Source: Limanda limanda (taxonomy: Eukaryota; Chordata; Actinopteri; Pleuronectiformes; Pleuronectidae). From it: a DNA stretch of 64,000 bases. The notes under the pieces are model-generated. The model worked only from the letters and a program-made list of their open reading frames with translations. It searched no databases and was not told the DNA's origin. The position numbers and the translations under genes were made by a program. Shown here piece by piece: positions 13,557 through 21,500 of the stretch (its first letter is position 1; each line of letters starts with the position of its first letter). The DNA lies in the NCBI RefSeq assembly GCF_963576545.1, contig NC_083651.1:20572748-20636747 (forward strand), given 5' to 3'.

Positions 13557-13763
13557 TCAAAAAATGTTGGCGTCTGTCTGTTGCCGTGTTTTGAGACTTT
13601 GAAACGGTTAGACTATCGACAAAAGACTTGATGGGGGTCAAACCCAGAACCATTAAACAGTTTGATTATTCCAGTGTGATTAAACCCACATCACAAAATC
13701 TTGAGATCAAGTCAGTTAGGTGTCGTAGAGGACTCGATATTCCCTCTCATTAATGTATAAAGA
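13557..13763 (-). repeat. Short spacer with one partial-tRNA module
   Basis: The module is at 13625-13654. It is nearly identical to the spacer at 12810-13016 and is shifted by 747 bp. Confidence 0.75.
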
Positions 13764-13877
13764 CGACTCTGGTGGGACTCAAACCCACAACCTTTGAATC
13801 ACTTCCTTTGTGCTGATGTTAGAACAATTGAATATGATGCTCGAAGTCCAATGCGCTATCCATTGCGCCACAGAGCC
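13764..13877 (-). tRNA. tRNA-Arg-like, anticodon UCG, copy 4, 41-nt intron
   Basis: Exon 1 is 13841-13877 and exon 2 is 13764-13799. It is the duplicate of copy 2, 747 bp away, with anticodon TCG, the C56-to-T change in the T-loop, and a normal D-arm. Confidence 0.62.
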
Positions 13878-14182
13878 TCACGTTGAGGTTTTGCATTTTT
13901 GTCTGTTTACGTGTTTTGAGACTTTCTAACGGTAACAGTGATGACAAAAGACTTGATGGTAATCAAACCGAGAACCATTTGATGTTTGAGTTTGTCCGTT
14001 TCGGTCTTTTGAGACTTTGTAACGGTAAGACTATCGACAAAAGACTTGATGGGAATCAAACCTAGAACCATTAAACAGTTGGGGTTTTTCCAGTGTGATT
14101 AAATGCACATCACACACTCTTGAGATCAAGTCAGTCAGGTGTCGTAGAGGACTCGACATTCCCGCTCATTAAGGTATAAAGA
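13878..14182 (-). repeat. Long spacer with two partial-tRNA modules
   Basis: Modules are at 13950-13979 and 14043-14072. It is the 747-bp duplicate of the spacer at 13131-13435. Confidence 0.75.
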
Positions 14183-14298
14183 CGACTCTGGTGGGACTCG
14201 AACCCACAACCTTTGAATCACTTCCTTTGTGCTGATGTTAGAACACTTGAATAGATGATGCTAGAAGTCCAATGCTCTATCCATTGCGCCACAGAGCC
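14183..14298 (-). tRNA. tRNA-Arg (UCU), copy 5, 43-nt intron
   Basis: Exon 1 is 14262-14298 and exon 2 is 14183-14218. The anticodon is TCT, the acceptor stem and B box are intact, and the D-stem carries the G12-A23 mismatch. The intron lacks the extra segment seen in copies 1 and 3, showing that intron length changes independently of the exons. Confidence 0.8.
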
Positions 14299-14505
14299 TC
14301 AAAAAATGTTGGCGTCTGTCTGTTGCCGTGTTTTGAGACTTTGAAACGGTTAGACTATCGACAAAAGACTTGATGGGGGTCAAACCCAGAACCATTAAAC
14401 AGTTTGATTATTCCAGTGTGATTAAACCCACATCACAAAATCTTGAGATCAAGTCAGTTAGGTGTCGTAGAGGACTCGATATTCCCTCTCATTAATGTAT
14501 AAAGA
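14299..14505 (-). repeat. Short spacer with one partial-tRNA module
   Basis: The module is at 14367-14396, with core GGTTTGACCCC like the other left-side short spacers. Confidence 0.75.
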
Positions 14506-14622
14506 CGACTCTGGTGGGACTCAAACCCACAACCTTTGAATCACTTCCTTTGTGCTGATGTTAGAACAATTGAATATGATGATGCTAGAAGTCCAATGCT
14601 CTATCCATTGCGCCACAGAGCC
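14506..14622 (-). tRNA. tRNA-Arg-like (UCU), copy 6, 44-nt intron, two defects
   Basis: Exon 1 is 14586-14622 and exon 2 is 14506-14541. It has the C56-to-T T-loop of copies 2 and 4 but the TCT anticodon and D-stem mismatch of copies 1, 3 and 5. This looks like a recombinant or gene-conversion product between the two types. Two body defects make function doubtful. Confidence 0.6.
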
Positions 14623-14927
14623 TCACGTTGAGGTTTTGCATTTTTGTCTGTTTACGTGTTTTGAGACTTTCTAACGGTAACAGTGATGACAAAAGACTTG
14701 ATGGTAATCAAACCGAGAACCATTTGATGTTTGAGTTTGTCCGTTTCGGTCTTTTGAGACTTTGTAACGGTAAGACTATCGACAAAAGACTTGATGGGAA
14801 TCAAACCTAGAACCATTAAACAGTTGGGGTTTTTCCAGTGTGATTAAATGCACATCACACACTCTTGAGATCAAGTCAGTCAGGTGTCGTAGAGGACTCG
14901 ATATTCCCGCTCATTAAGGTATAAAGA
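14623..14927 (-). repeat. Long spacer with two partial-tRNA modules
   Basis: Modules are at 14695-14724 and 14788-14817. This is the third copy of the left-side long spacer. Confidence 0.75.
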
Positions 14928-15043
14928 CGACTCTGGTGGGACTCGAACCCACAACCTTTGAATCACTTCCTTTGTGCTGATGTTAGAACACTTGAATAGA
15001 TGATGCTAGAAGTCCAATGGGCTATCCATCGCGCCACAGAGCC
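14928..15043 (-). tRNA. tRNA-Arg-like (UCU), copy 7, 43-nt intron, D-arm changes
   Basis: Exon 1 is 15007-15043 and exon 2 is 14928-14963. The T-arm and acceptor are intact. The D-arm has A14 changed to G (a near-invariant base inside the A box) and G24 changed to C, which breaks the C11-G24 pair. Probably impaired. Confidence 0.6.
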
Positions 15044-15251
15044 TCAAAAATGTTTGGCGTCTGTCTGTTGCCGTGTTTTGAGACTTTGAAACGGTAAGAC
15101 TAACGACAAAAGACTTGATGGGAATCAAACCGAGAACCAATGAACAGTTCAGATTTTTCCAGTGTGATTAAACGCACATCACAAAATCTTGAGAACAAGT
15201 CAGTCAGATGTCGTAGAGGACTCAATACACCCTCTCATGAAGGTATAAAGA
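15044..15251 (-). repeat. Short spacer with one partial-tRNA module
   Basis: The module is at 15112-15141. Its core is GGTTTGATTCCC, closer to a B box than the module of the three left short spacers, and a T4 run lies downstream of copy 8 near 15180. Confidence 0.75.
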
Positions 15252-15350
15252 CAACTCTGGTGGGACTCGAACCCACAACCTTTGAATCACTTCCTCTGTG
15301 CTGATGTTAGAACACTTGATGATGCTAGAAGTCCAATGCGCCACAGAGCC
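15252..15350 (-). pseudogene. tRNA-Arg pseudogene, copy 8, D-arm deleted
   Basis: Exon 2 (15252-15287) is complete but has U at position 72. Exon 1 (15326-15350) is 25 nt instead of 37. A 12-nt deletion removed the D-loop and one side of the D-stem, precisely between the two GCGCA direct repeats that form that stem, as expected from replication slippage. The A box is lost. The intron is 38 nt, the shortest in the array. Confidence 0.8.
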
Positions 15351-15653
15351 TCACGTTGATGTTTTGCATTTGTCTGTTTAGTTGTTTTGAGACTTTCTAA
15401 CGGTAACAGTGATGACAAAAGACTTGATGGTAATCAAACCGAGAACCATTTAATGTTTGAGTTTGTCCGTTTCGGTCTTTTGAGACTTTGTAACGGTAAG
15501 ACTATCGACAAAAGACTTGATGGGAATCAAACCTAGAACCATTAAACAGTTGGGGTTTTTCCGGTGTTACTAAATGCACATCTCACACTGTGGAGATTAA
15601 GTCAGTCAGATGTCGTAGAGGACTCGATATTCCCTCTCATTAATGTATAAAGA
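15351..15653 (-). repeat. Long spacer with two partial-tRNA modules
   Basis: Modules are at 15421-15450 and 15514-15543. It is repeated 2332 bp to the right at 17683-17985. Confidence 0.75.
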
Positions 15654-15771
15654 CAACTCTGGTGGGACTCAAACCCACAACCTTTGAATCACTTCCTTTG
15701 TGCTGATGTTAGAACAATTGAATTCTGATGATGCTAGAAGTCCAATGCGCTATCCATTGCGCCACAGAGCC
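15654..15771 (-). tRNA. tRNA-Arg-like (UCU), copy 9, 45-nt intron, C56U
   Basis: Exon 1 is 15735-15771 and exon 2 is 15654-15689. The anticodon is TCT and the D-arm is normal. The T-loop has TTTGAGT (C56 lost), and position 72 is T, giving a terminal G1-U72 pair. It has a matching copy 2332 bp away (copy 15). Confidence 0.6.
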
Positions 15772-16074
15772 TCACGTTGAGGTTTTGCGTTTGTCTGTTT
15801 ACGTGTTTTGAGACTTTCTAACGGTAACAGTGATGACAAAAGACTTGATGGTAATCAAACCGAGAACCATTTAATGTTTGAGTGTGTCCGTTTCGGTCTT
15901 TTGAGACTTTGTAACGGTAAAACTATCGACAAAAGACTTGATGGGAATCAAACCAAGAACCAATAAACAGTTCGGATTTTCCCAGTGTTACTAAATGCAC
16001 ATCTCACACTGTGGAGATTAAGTCAGTCAGATGTCATAGAGGACTCGATATTCCCGCTCATTAAGGTATAAAGA
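15772..16074 (-). repeat. Long spacer with two partial-tRNA modules
   Basis: Modules are at 15842-15871 and 15935-15964. It is repeated 2332 bp to the right at 18104-18406. Confidence 0.75.
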
Positions 16075-16195
16075 CAACTCTGGTGGGACTCGAACCCACA
16101 ACCTTTGAATCACTTCCTATGCTATGTGCTGATGTTAGAACACTTGAATAGATGATGCTAGAAGTCCAATGCGCTATCCATTGCACCACAGAGCC
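16075..16195 (-). tRNA. tRNA-Arg (UCU), copy 10, 48-nt intron
   Basis: Exon 1 is 16159-16195 and exon 2 is 16075-16110. The anticodon is TCT and the B box is intact. C11 is T, which still pairs as U11-G24, and position 72 is T, giving G1-U72. The fold is plausible with two wobble pairs. It has a counterpart 2332 bp away (copy 16). Confidence 0.72.
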
Positions 16196-16498
16196 TCATG
16201 TTGATGTTTTGCGTTTGTCCGTTTACGTGTTTTGAGACTTTCTAACGGTAACAGTGATGACAAAAGACTTGATGGTAATCAAACCGAGAACCATTTGATG
16301 TTTGAGTTTGTCCGTTTCGGTCTTTTGAGACTTTGTAACGGTAAGACTATCGACAAAAGACTTGATGGGAATCAAACCTAGAACCATTAAACAGTTGGGG
16401 TTTTTCCAGTGTGATTAAATGCACATCCCAGACTCTTGAGATCAAGTCAGTCAGATGTCGTAGAGGACTCGACATTCCCGCTCATTAAGGTATAAAGA
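16196..16498 (-). repeat. Long spacer with two partial-tRNA modules
   Basis: Modules are at 16266-16295 and 16359-16388. The T4 run at 16355-16358 is the first downstream of intact copy 11. Confidence 0.75.
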
Positions 16499-16614
16499 CG
16501 ACTCTGGTGGGACTCGAACCCACAACCTTTGAATCACTTCCTTTGTGCTGATGTTAGAACACTTGAATAGATGATGCTAGAAGTCCAATGCGCTATCCAT
16601 TGCGCCACAGAGCC
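16499..16614 (-). tRNA. tRNA-Arg (UCU), copy 11, 43-nt intron, intact
   Basis: This tRNA reads AGA (and probably AGG) arginine codons. Exon 1 is 16578-16614 and exon 2 is 16499-16534. All stems pair: acceptor GGCTCTG/CAGAGTC, D-stem GCGC/GCGC, anticodon stem TTGGA, and T-stem GTGGG/CCCAC. The A box (TGGCGCAATGG) and B box (GGTTCGAGTCC) are intact and the discriminator is G. The intron follows A37, and its third-from-last base (G) can pair with C32, the expected anticodon-intron pair for the splicing endonuclease. The first downstream T4 run is about 141 nt away. One of the best candidates for a working gene. Confidence 0.92.
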
Positions 16615-16822
16615 TCAAAAATGTTTGGCGTCTGTCTGTTGCCGTGTTTTGAGACTTTGAAACGGTAAGACTAACGACAAAAGACTTGATGGGAATCAAA
16701 CCGAGAACCAATGAACAGTTCAGATTTTTCCAGTGTGATTAAACGCACATCACAAAATCTTGAGAACAAGTCAGTCAGATGTCGTAGAGGACTCAATACA
16801 CCCTCTCATGAAGGTATAAAGA
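16615..16822 (-). repeat. Short spacer with one partial-tRNA module
   Basis: The module is at 16683-16712 with core GGTTTGATTCCC. The spacer is nearly identical to 15044-15251. Confidence 0.75.
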
Positions 16823-16939
16823 CGACTCTGGTGGGACTCGAACCCACAACCTTTGAATCACTTCCTCTGTGCTGATGTTAGAACACTTGAATATGATGAT
16901 GCTAGAAGTCCAATGCGCTATCCATTGCGCCACAGAGCC
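16823..16939 (-). tRNA. tRNA-Arg (UCU), copy 12, 44-nt intron, intact
   Basis: Exon 1 is 16903-16939 and exon 2 is 16823-16858. The body is identical to copy 11, with all stems paired and both internal promoter boxes intact. It differs in its downstream flank, where a T4 run (16754-16757 on the complementary strand) lies about 66 nt past the 3' end. Confidence 0.92.
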
Positions 16940-17148
16940 TAAAGTTGATGTTGGAGTCTGTCCGTTGCCGTGTTTTGAGACTTTGAAACGGTTAGACTAT
17001 CGACAAAAGACTTGATGGGAGTCAAACCCAGAACCATTAAACAGTTCGGATTATTCCAGTGTGATTAAACCCACATCACAAAATCTTGAGATCAAGTCAG
17101 TCAGGTGTCGTAGAGGACTCGATATTCCCTCTCATTAATGTATAAAGA
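16940..17148 (-). repeat. Short spacer with one partial-tRNA module
   Basis: The module is at 17009-17038 with core GGTTTGACTCCC. It separates the intact UCU copy 12 from the intact UCG copy 13. Confidence 0.75.
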
Positions 17149-17262
17149 TGACTCTGGTGGGACTCGAACCCACAACCTTTGAATCACTTCCTTTGTGCTG
17201 ATGTTAGAACAATTGAATATGATGCTCGAAGTCCAATGCGCTATCCATTGCGCCACAGAGCC
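17149..17262 (-). tRNA. tRNA-Arg, anticodon UCG, copy 13, 41-nt intron, intact body
   Basis: Exon 1 is 17226-17262 and exon 2 is 17149-17184. The body matches the intact TCT copies, with D-stem GCGC/GCGC and B box GGTTCGAGTCC. The anticodon is TCG and the discriminator is A instead of G. This is a tRNA-Arg-UCU scaffold re-aimed at CGA/CGN codons by a T-to-G change at position 36. Because arginine is retained, the change should be tolerated. Whether it is spliced and charged cannot be seen from sequence. Confidence 0.8.
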
Positions 17263-17565
17263 TCACGTTGATGTTTTGCATTTGTCTGTTTAGTTGTTTT
17301 GAGACTTTCTAACGGTAACAGTGATGACAAAAGACTTGATGGTAATCAAACCGAGAACCATTTAATGTTTGAGTTTGTCCGTTTCGGTCTTTTGAGACTT
17401 TGTAACGGTAAGACTTACGACAAAAGACTTGATGGGAATCAAACCGAGAACCAATGAACAGTTCAGATTTTTCCAGTGTGATTAAACGCACATCACAAAA
17501 TCTTGAGAACAAGTCAGTCAGATGTCGTAGAGGACTCAATACACCCTCTCATGAAGGTATAAAGA
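17263..17565 (-). repeat. Long spacer with two partial-tRNA modules
   Basis: Modules are at 17333-17362 and 17426-17455. The second module and the following sequence match the short spacer at 16683-16822, so this spacer is a recombinant of the two classes. Confidence 0.75.
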
Positions 17566-17682
17566 CGACTCTGGTGGGACTCGAACCCACAACCTTTGAA
17601 TCACTTCCTCTGTGCTGATGTTAGAACACTTGAATATGATGATGCTAGAAGTCCAATGCGCTATCCATTGCGCCACAGAGCC
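17566..17682 (-). tRNA. tRNA-Arg (UCU), copy 14, 44-nt intron, intact
   Basis: Exon 1 is 17646-17682 and exon 2 is 17566-17601. The body is the same as copies 11 and 12 with no mismatches. The 5' flank differs slightly (TAAGG instead of GAGG before G2), and a T4 run lies about 66 nt downstream. Confidence 0.92.
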
Positions 17683-17985
17683 TTACGTTGATGTTTTGCA
17701 TTTGTCTGTTTAGTTGTTTTGAGACTTTCTAACGGTAACAGTGATGACAAAAGACTTGATGGTAATCAAACCGAGAACCATTTAATGTTTGAGTTTGTCC
17801 GTTTCGGTCTTTTGAGACTTTGTAACGGTAAGACTATCGACAAAAGACTTGATGGGAATCAAACCTAGAACCATTAAACAGTTGGGGTTTTTCCGGTGTT
17901 ACTAAATGCACATCTCACACTGTGGAGATTAAGTCAGTCAGATGTCGTAGAGGACTCGATATTCCCTCTCATTAATGTATAAAGA
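17683..17985 (-). repeat. Long spacer with two partial-tRNA modules
   Basis: Modules are at 17753-17782 and 17846-17875. It is the 2332-bp duplicate of 15351-15653. Confidence 0.75.
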
Positions 17986-18103
17986 CAACTCTGGTGGGAC
18001 TCAAACCCACAACCTTTGAATCACTTCCTTTGTGCTGATGTTAGAACAATTGAATTCTGATGATGCTAGAAGTCCAATGCGCTATCCATTGCGCCACAGA
18101 GCC
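17986..18103 (-). tRNA. tRNA-Arg-like (UCU), copy 15, 45-nt intron, C56U
   Basis: Exon 1 is 18067-18103 and exon 2 is 17986-18021. It is the 2332-bp duplicate of copy 9, with TTTGAGT in the T-loop, T at position 72, anticodon TCT and a normal D-arm. Confidence 0.6.
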
Positions 18104-18406
18104 TCACGTTGAGGTTTTGCGTTTGTCTGTTTACGTGTTTTGAGACTTTCTAACGGTAACAGTGATGACAAAAGACTTGATGGTAATCAAACCGAGAACC
18201 ATTTAATGTTTGAGTGTGTCCGTTTCGGTCTTTTGAGACTTTGTAACGGTAAAACTATCGACAAAAGACTTGATGGGAATCAAACCAAGAACCAATAAAC
18301 AGTTCGGATTTTCCCAGTGTTACTAAATGCACATCTCACACTGTGGAGATTAAGTCAGTCAGATGTCATAGAGGACTCGATATTCCCGCTCATTAAGGTA
18401 TAAAGA
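18104..18406 (-). repeat. Long spacer with two partial-tRNA modules
   Basis: Modules are at 18174-18203 and 18267-18296. It is the duplicate of 15772-16074. Confidence 0.75.
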
Positions 18407-18528
18407 CAACTCTGGTGGGACTCGAACCCACAACCTTTGAATCACTTCCTATGCTATGTGCTGGTGTTAGAACATTTGAATATGATGATGCTAGAAGTCC
18501 AATGCGCTATCCATTGCACCACAGAGCC
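18407..18528 (-). tRNA. tRNA-Arg (UCU), copy 16, 49-nt intron
   Basis: Exon 1 is 18492-18528 and exon 2 is 18407-18442. It is the 2332-bp duplicate of copy 10, with U11-G24 and G1-U72 wobble pairs, intact B box, and anticodon TCT. The intron has a few substitutions relative to copy 10 and is the longest in the array. Confidence 0.72.
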
Positions 18529-18831
18529 TCATGTTGATGTTTTGCGTTTGTCCGTTTACGTGTTTTGAGACTTTCTAACGGTAACAGTGATGACAAAAGA
18601 CTTGATGGTAATCAAACCGAGAACCATTTAATGTTTGAGTTTGTCCGTTTCGGTCTTTTGAGACTTTGTAACGGTAAGACTATCGACAAAAGACGTGATG
18701 AGAATCAAACCCAGAACCATTCAACAGTTCGGATTATTCCAGTGTGATTAAACGCACATCACAAAATCTTGAGATCAAGTCAGACAGGTGTCGTAGAGGA
18801 CTTGATATTCCCGCTCATTAAGATATAACAA
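18529..18831 (-). repeat. Long spacer with two partial-tRNA modules
   Basis: Modules are at 18599-18628 and 18692-18721. The second has diverged further (CACGTC in place of CAAGTC at its end). Confidence 0.72.
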
Positions 18832-18926
18832 CGACTCTGGTGGGACTCGAACCCACAACCTTTGAATCACTTCCTTTGTCCATTTGTTAGAACACTTGAA
18901 TATGATCATGCTAGAAGTCCAATGCG
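18832..18926 (-). pseudogene. tRNA-Arg pseudogene, copy 17, 5' truncated and fused
   Basis: Exon 2 (18832-18867) and the intron (18868-18911) are present. Exon 1 keeps only its last 15 nt, the anticodon arm ending at CGC (18912-18926). The rest is replaced by spacer sequence starting ACAAAAGAC, so the tRNA joins a diverged T-arm module at a shared CG. The acceptor 5' strand and A box are missing, so no tRNA can form. It marks the right edge of the array. Confidence 0.85.
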
Positions 18927-19035
18927 ACAAAAGACTTGATGGCAATCAAGCCGAGAACCATTAAACAGTTGGGGTTTTTCCATTGTGATTAAACGCACAT
19001 CACAAAATCTCGAGATCTAGTAAGTCTGATGTCGA
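18927..19035 (-). repeat. Terminal half-spacer with a fused partial-tRNA module
   Basis: The module at 18933-18962 has the core GGCTTGATTGCC and follows the truncated copy 17 directly. Spacer similarity runs on to about 19035 and then stops without another tRNA. Confidence 0.7.
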
Positions 19036-20461
19036 AAAAAAGCCAAACTGTCTATCCCAGTCTCCCCCCTCCCGCATGCCCAAGTGTCCTTGGTCAAGTT
19101 AACCACAAATTGATGATGATACAGAATATGCTATTTATAGATGCACATAGTAGAACAGAAAAGCTCAATATAAATACAAACCATTTACCTTGTTTGGTTC
19201 AGTTTAATCCCAGAACAAGATAATGTGCCGTGGACCACGGACCAACGGGCTAAAATTAAGTCAGACTAAAAGAGCTGGTCTTGAATCAGATCGGCCCAAG
19301 GTAGTGTGGACTTGCAGATTAATCACAGGAAGTTGAGACAGCATCAAACAACAGAACCATGAGGATGTTCATTTTGTCATTTTGTTTTAGATTAACGCTT
19401 TTCTTTATTTATCTTGTTGTCTAAAATGTACCTGGTGACCTTCAAGTTCCCCGTGTGGAAAAGCATCTCAGTATATTCTCTGCCCCCAGCTGGAAGTGAA
19501 CAGAGGATGACAAAAAGAAAGAAGAAAATGTCGGACAACCTCTACCTGCGGGGGTCTTTAATCATTCATGCTTCATTAACTGGCTATCTGTTATCATTTT
19601 GCATCTCTCCTTTGAAGGGGAAGAGAAAGGTGGAGGGCTGTGGCAATGATCAATATTTCTGTAGCACAACGGCGGCATTTTGATCAAGCTGAGCTGAGCT
19701 GAATAAGATTCAGTACAAAGTGAACTTCTGGACCTGAAAGAGGACAGAATAATTCACAACTCTTTCTGGTGCTGTAAAATCTCTTTGAGAGGTTTTTTGT
19801 GTTTTCCTCTCAAGTATAGATTTTTTTCATTTCGTGATGCAGCTCTACTCCGGCCCCTGCACTCTGTTGTGTAGTTGTTTATGTGTCTAATGCACAGAGC
19901 TGAACATAAACAGGCCCCTGTGTTGCAAACTGACACAAAAGCCCCAACTGAAACACATACTCTGATAAATCTGCTGCATACATGTCAACAAATGCTCCTA
20001 AAACCCAGCTAATACCAGAATAGACCCATATGTCTTTATTGGAAATAGCTAACTGCTGAATTTGGAATGCCTAAATGGAATATGGTATGTACAACACCCT
20101 TTTCAAATTGTCAATATCGCAATATTTGGAATAATATGATGTATCATGATTCATGAGTGTGCTGTCTGAATTATACCAGCAGAGACGGCATTGCTACCAG
20201 TAATGCCGCTTGGAAACACTAGGGGGGGAGAGTTGTCTTATGCCAACTATCACTGAATAAACTGTAGTTAACATTTTATTGGGGAAAGCAAACATCTTTT
20301 TTATTCAAGTATGTCTCTCATGTAAATTATGTTGTGCAATAATGGTTAGGAGTTATACCATAAGCTAGTGTGCCTTTAGGCGTTCAATAAATTTGGTTAA
20401 AAAAAATAGAAAATAAAACATTCATATTTAACATATTAATATTAAATCATAACTTTAGTTT
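19036..20461. other. Non-coding stretch between the tRNA array and the LTR-like block
   Basis: No gene is recognised. The AT-rich part at 20090-20460 includes CAATATCGCAATATTTGG-type words and may belong to the mobile element that follows. Confidence 0.5.
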
Positions 20462-20741
20462 GACTAAGTTCTCGCGGGGCACCACCCTTCATAGAAGGGA
20501 AAAGATAGCCAATTTATTGATTAAGATCAGTCTCATTTAGATCTAGTTCAATTAGAAATCTTAATATTTACTATTAGAGATTATATAATGAACAGTTAAG
20601 GTTTATCGAGTTCTTGACAGTGTAGAGGTTGGCAAAATTCACTCATGCAACATTAATGACAGGACAAGGTTAAAAGAAAGCATTTATTATAAACATAAGT
20701 ATAAAACACCAATTACTAAACAATATACTAACTAATAAAGA

Positions 20742-20783
20742 TGTGTGTGTGTGTGGGTGTGTGTGTGTGTGTGTGTGTGTGTG
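20742..20783. repeat. (TG)n microsatellite inside the LTR-like block
   Basis: About 20 units with one GG interruption. Confidence 0.95.
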
Positions 20784-21500
20784 AGGGTCTCTCTGGTGGC
20801 TAACAAAGAGAGTCACACCTTCCTGTGATCTTTTAAGATCTCTAAGCTAGCAGGCCCCCCCCCCTCCTTCTGGTCGGGGGACGTAGCTAAGTAGGTGAAG
20901 AGATATGCGGGGTCTGTGAGAATGCTAATCAGAAAATGGCAGGGTCTTTGTAGAGCCCAACTCACATTAACCTTGATTTAACTTGTAACACAATATCACC
21001 ACATATATCAAACTTATAAACACCACACAGAATCAATTAAACAGTCTTGCTTAGCCTAGTAAAATGATTAAGTCCAGATTAGGTTACCAGTCCAAGGACA
21101 GGGAGAAAGTTGCTGTGCAGTTCGGTTAGCAGTTCTGGCTTTTGAAGTCTCTGGTTCGTGTGGTCTCTGCTTCCGCGGTTCTGTTGATCTGTGCAGTTCA
21201 GTTGCTTATTGAATCTGTAGTTCTTACCTGCAGGACACCGAGTCGCTGCAAGGAGTTTAGAAGAAGCTTGAGATGCGTGGAGGTTTTCTTGAGAAGATGA
21301 GCTGGAAGCTCGACCTTTGACCTCCAGTTGTTGGAAAGAGAATATTTGAGCTGGAGGAATCCGGTTCCTCCACTCGCCGATGCAGGAGGAAAGGCCAGCG
21401 GCCTGCTGTCCTCAGTGGTGGTAGGTGGAGAAGAGCGCTGCTGGAGCAGCCTTCGGCCCTCCGAGGGATTGGAGAAAGAGAAAGACTTTGGGGGAGGCCT

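Larger units (their letters stand above)
12578..19035 (-). repeat. Tandem array of 17 intron-containing tRNA-Arg genes with tRNA-like spacers
   Basis: Seventeen copies of a split tRNA-Arg unit lie in the same minus-strand orientation, spaced 323-425 bp. The copies share the 3' half (ATTCAAAGGTTGTGGG to CCAGAGTC), the intron, and flanking sequence such as GTCGTAGAGGACTCGA. Two spacer classes alternate. Short ones give a pitch of about 325 bp and hold one diverged T-arm module; long ones give a pitch of about 420 bp and hold two. The left edge begins inside spacer sequence near 12578 and the right edge falls near 19035, where similarity stops at a run of A. There are no protein-coding frames beyond repeated 60-codon frames created by the repetition itself. 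Tandem tRNA amplification is known in fish genomes. The combination with repeated partial tRNAs is what stands out here. Confidence 0.93.

Noticed and set aside
13136..14810. Three identical 60-codon frames at 13136, 13883 and 14628
   Set aside because: They repeat only because the tRNA spacer is duplicated, and they cross the partial-tRNA modules.
12578..19035. CRISPR-like array
   Set aside because: Repeats are regular but they are tRNA genes with ~200-300 bp spacers in a vertebrate-type sequence.
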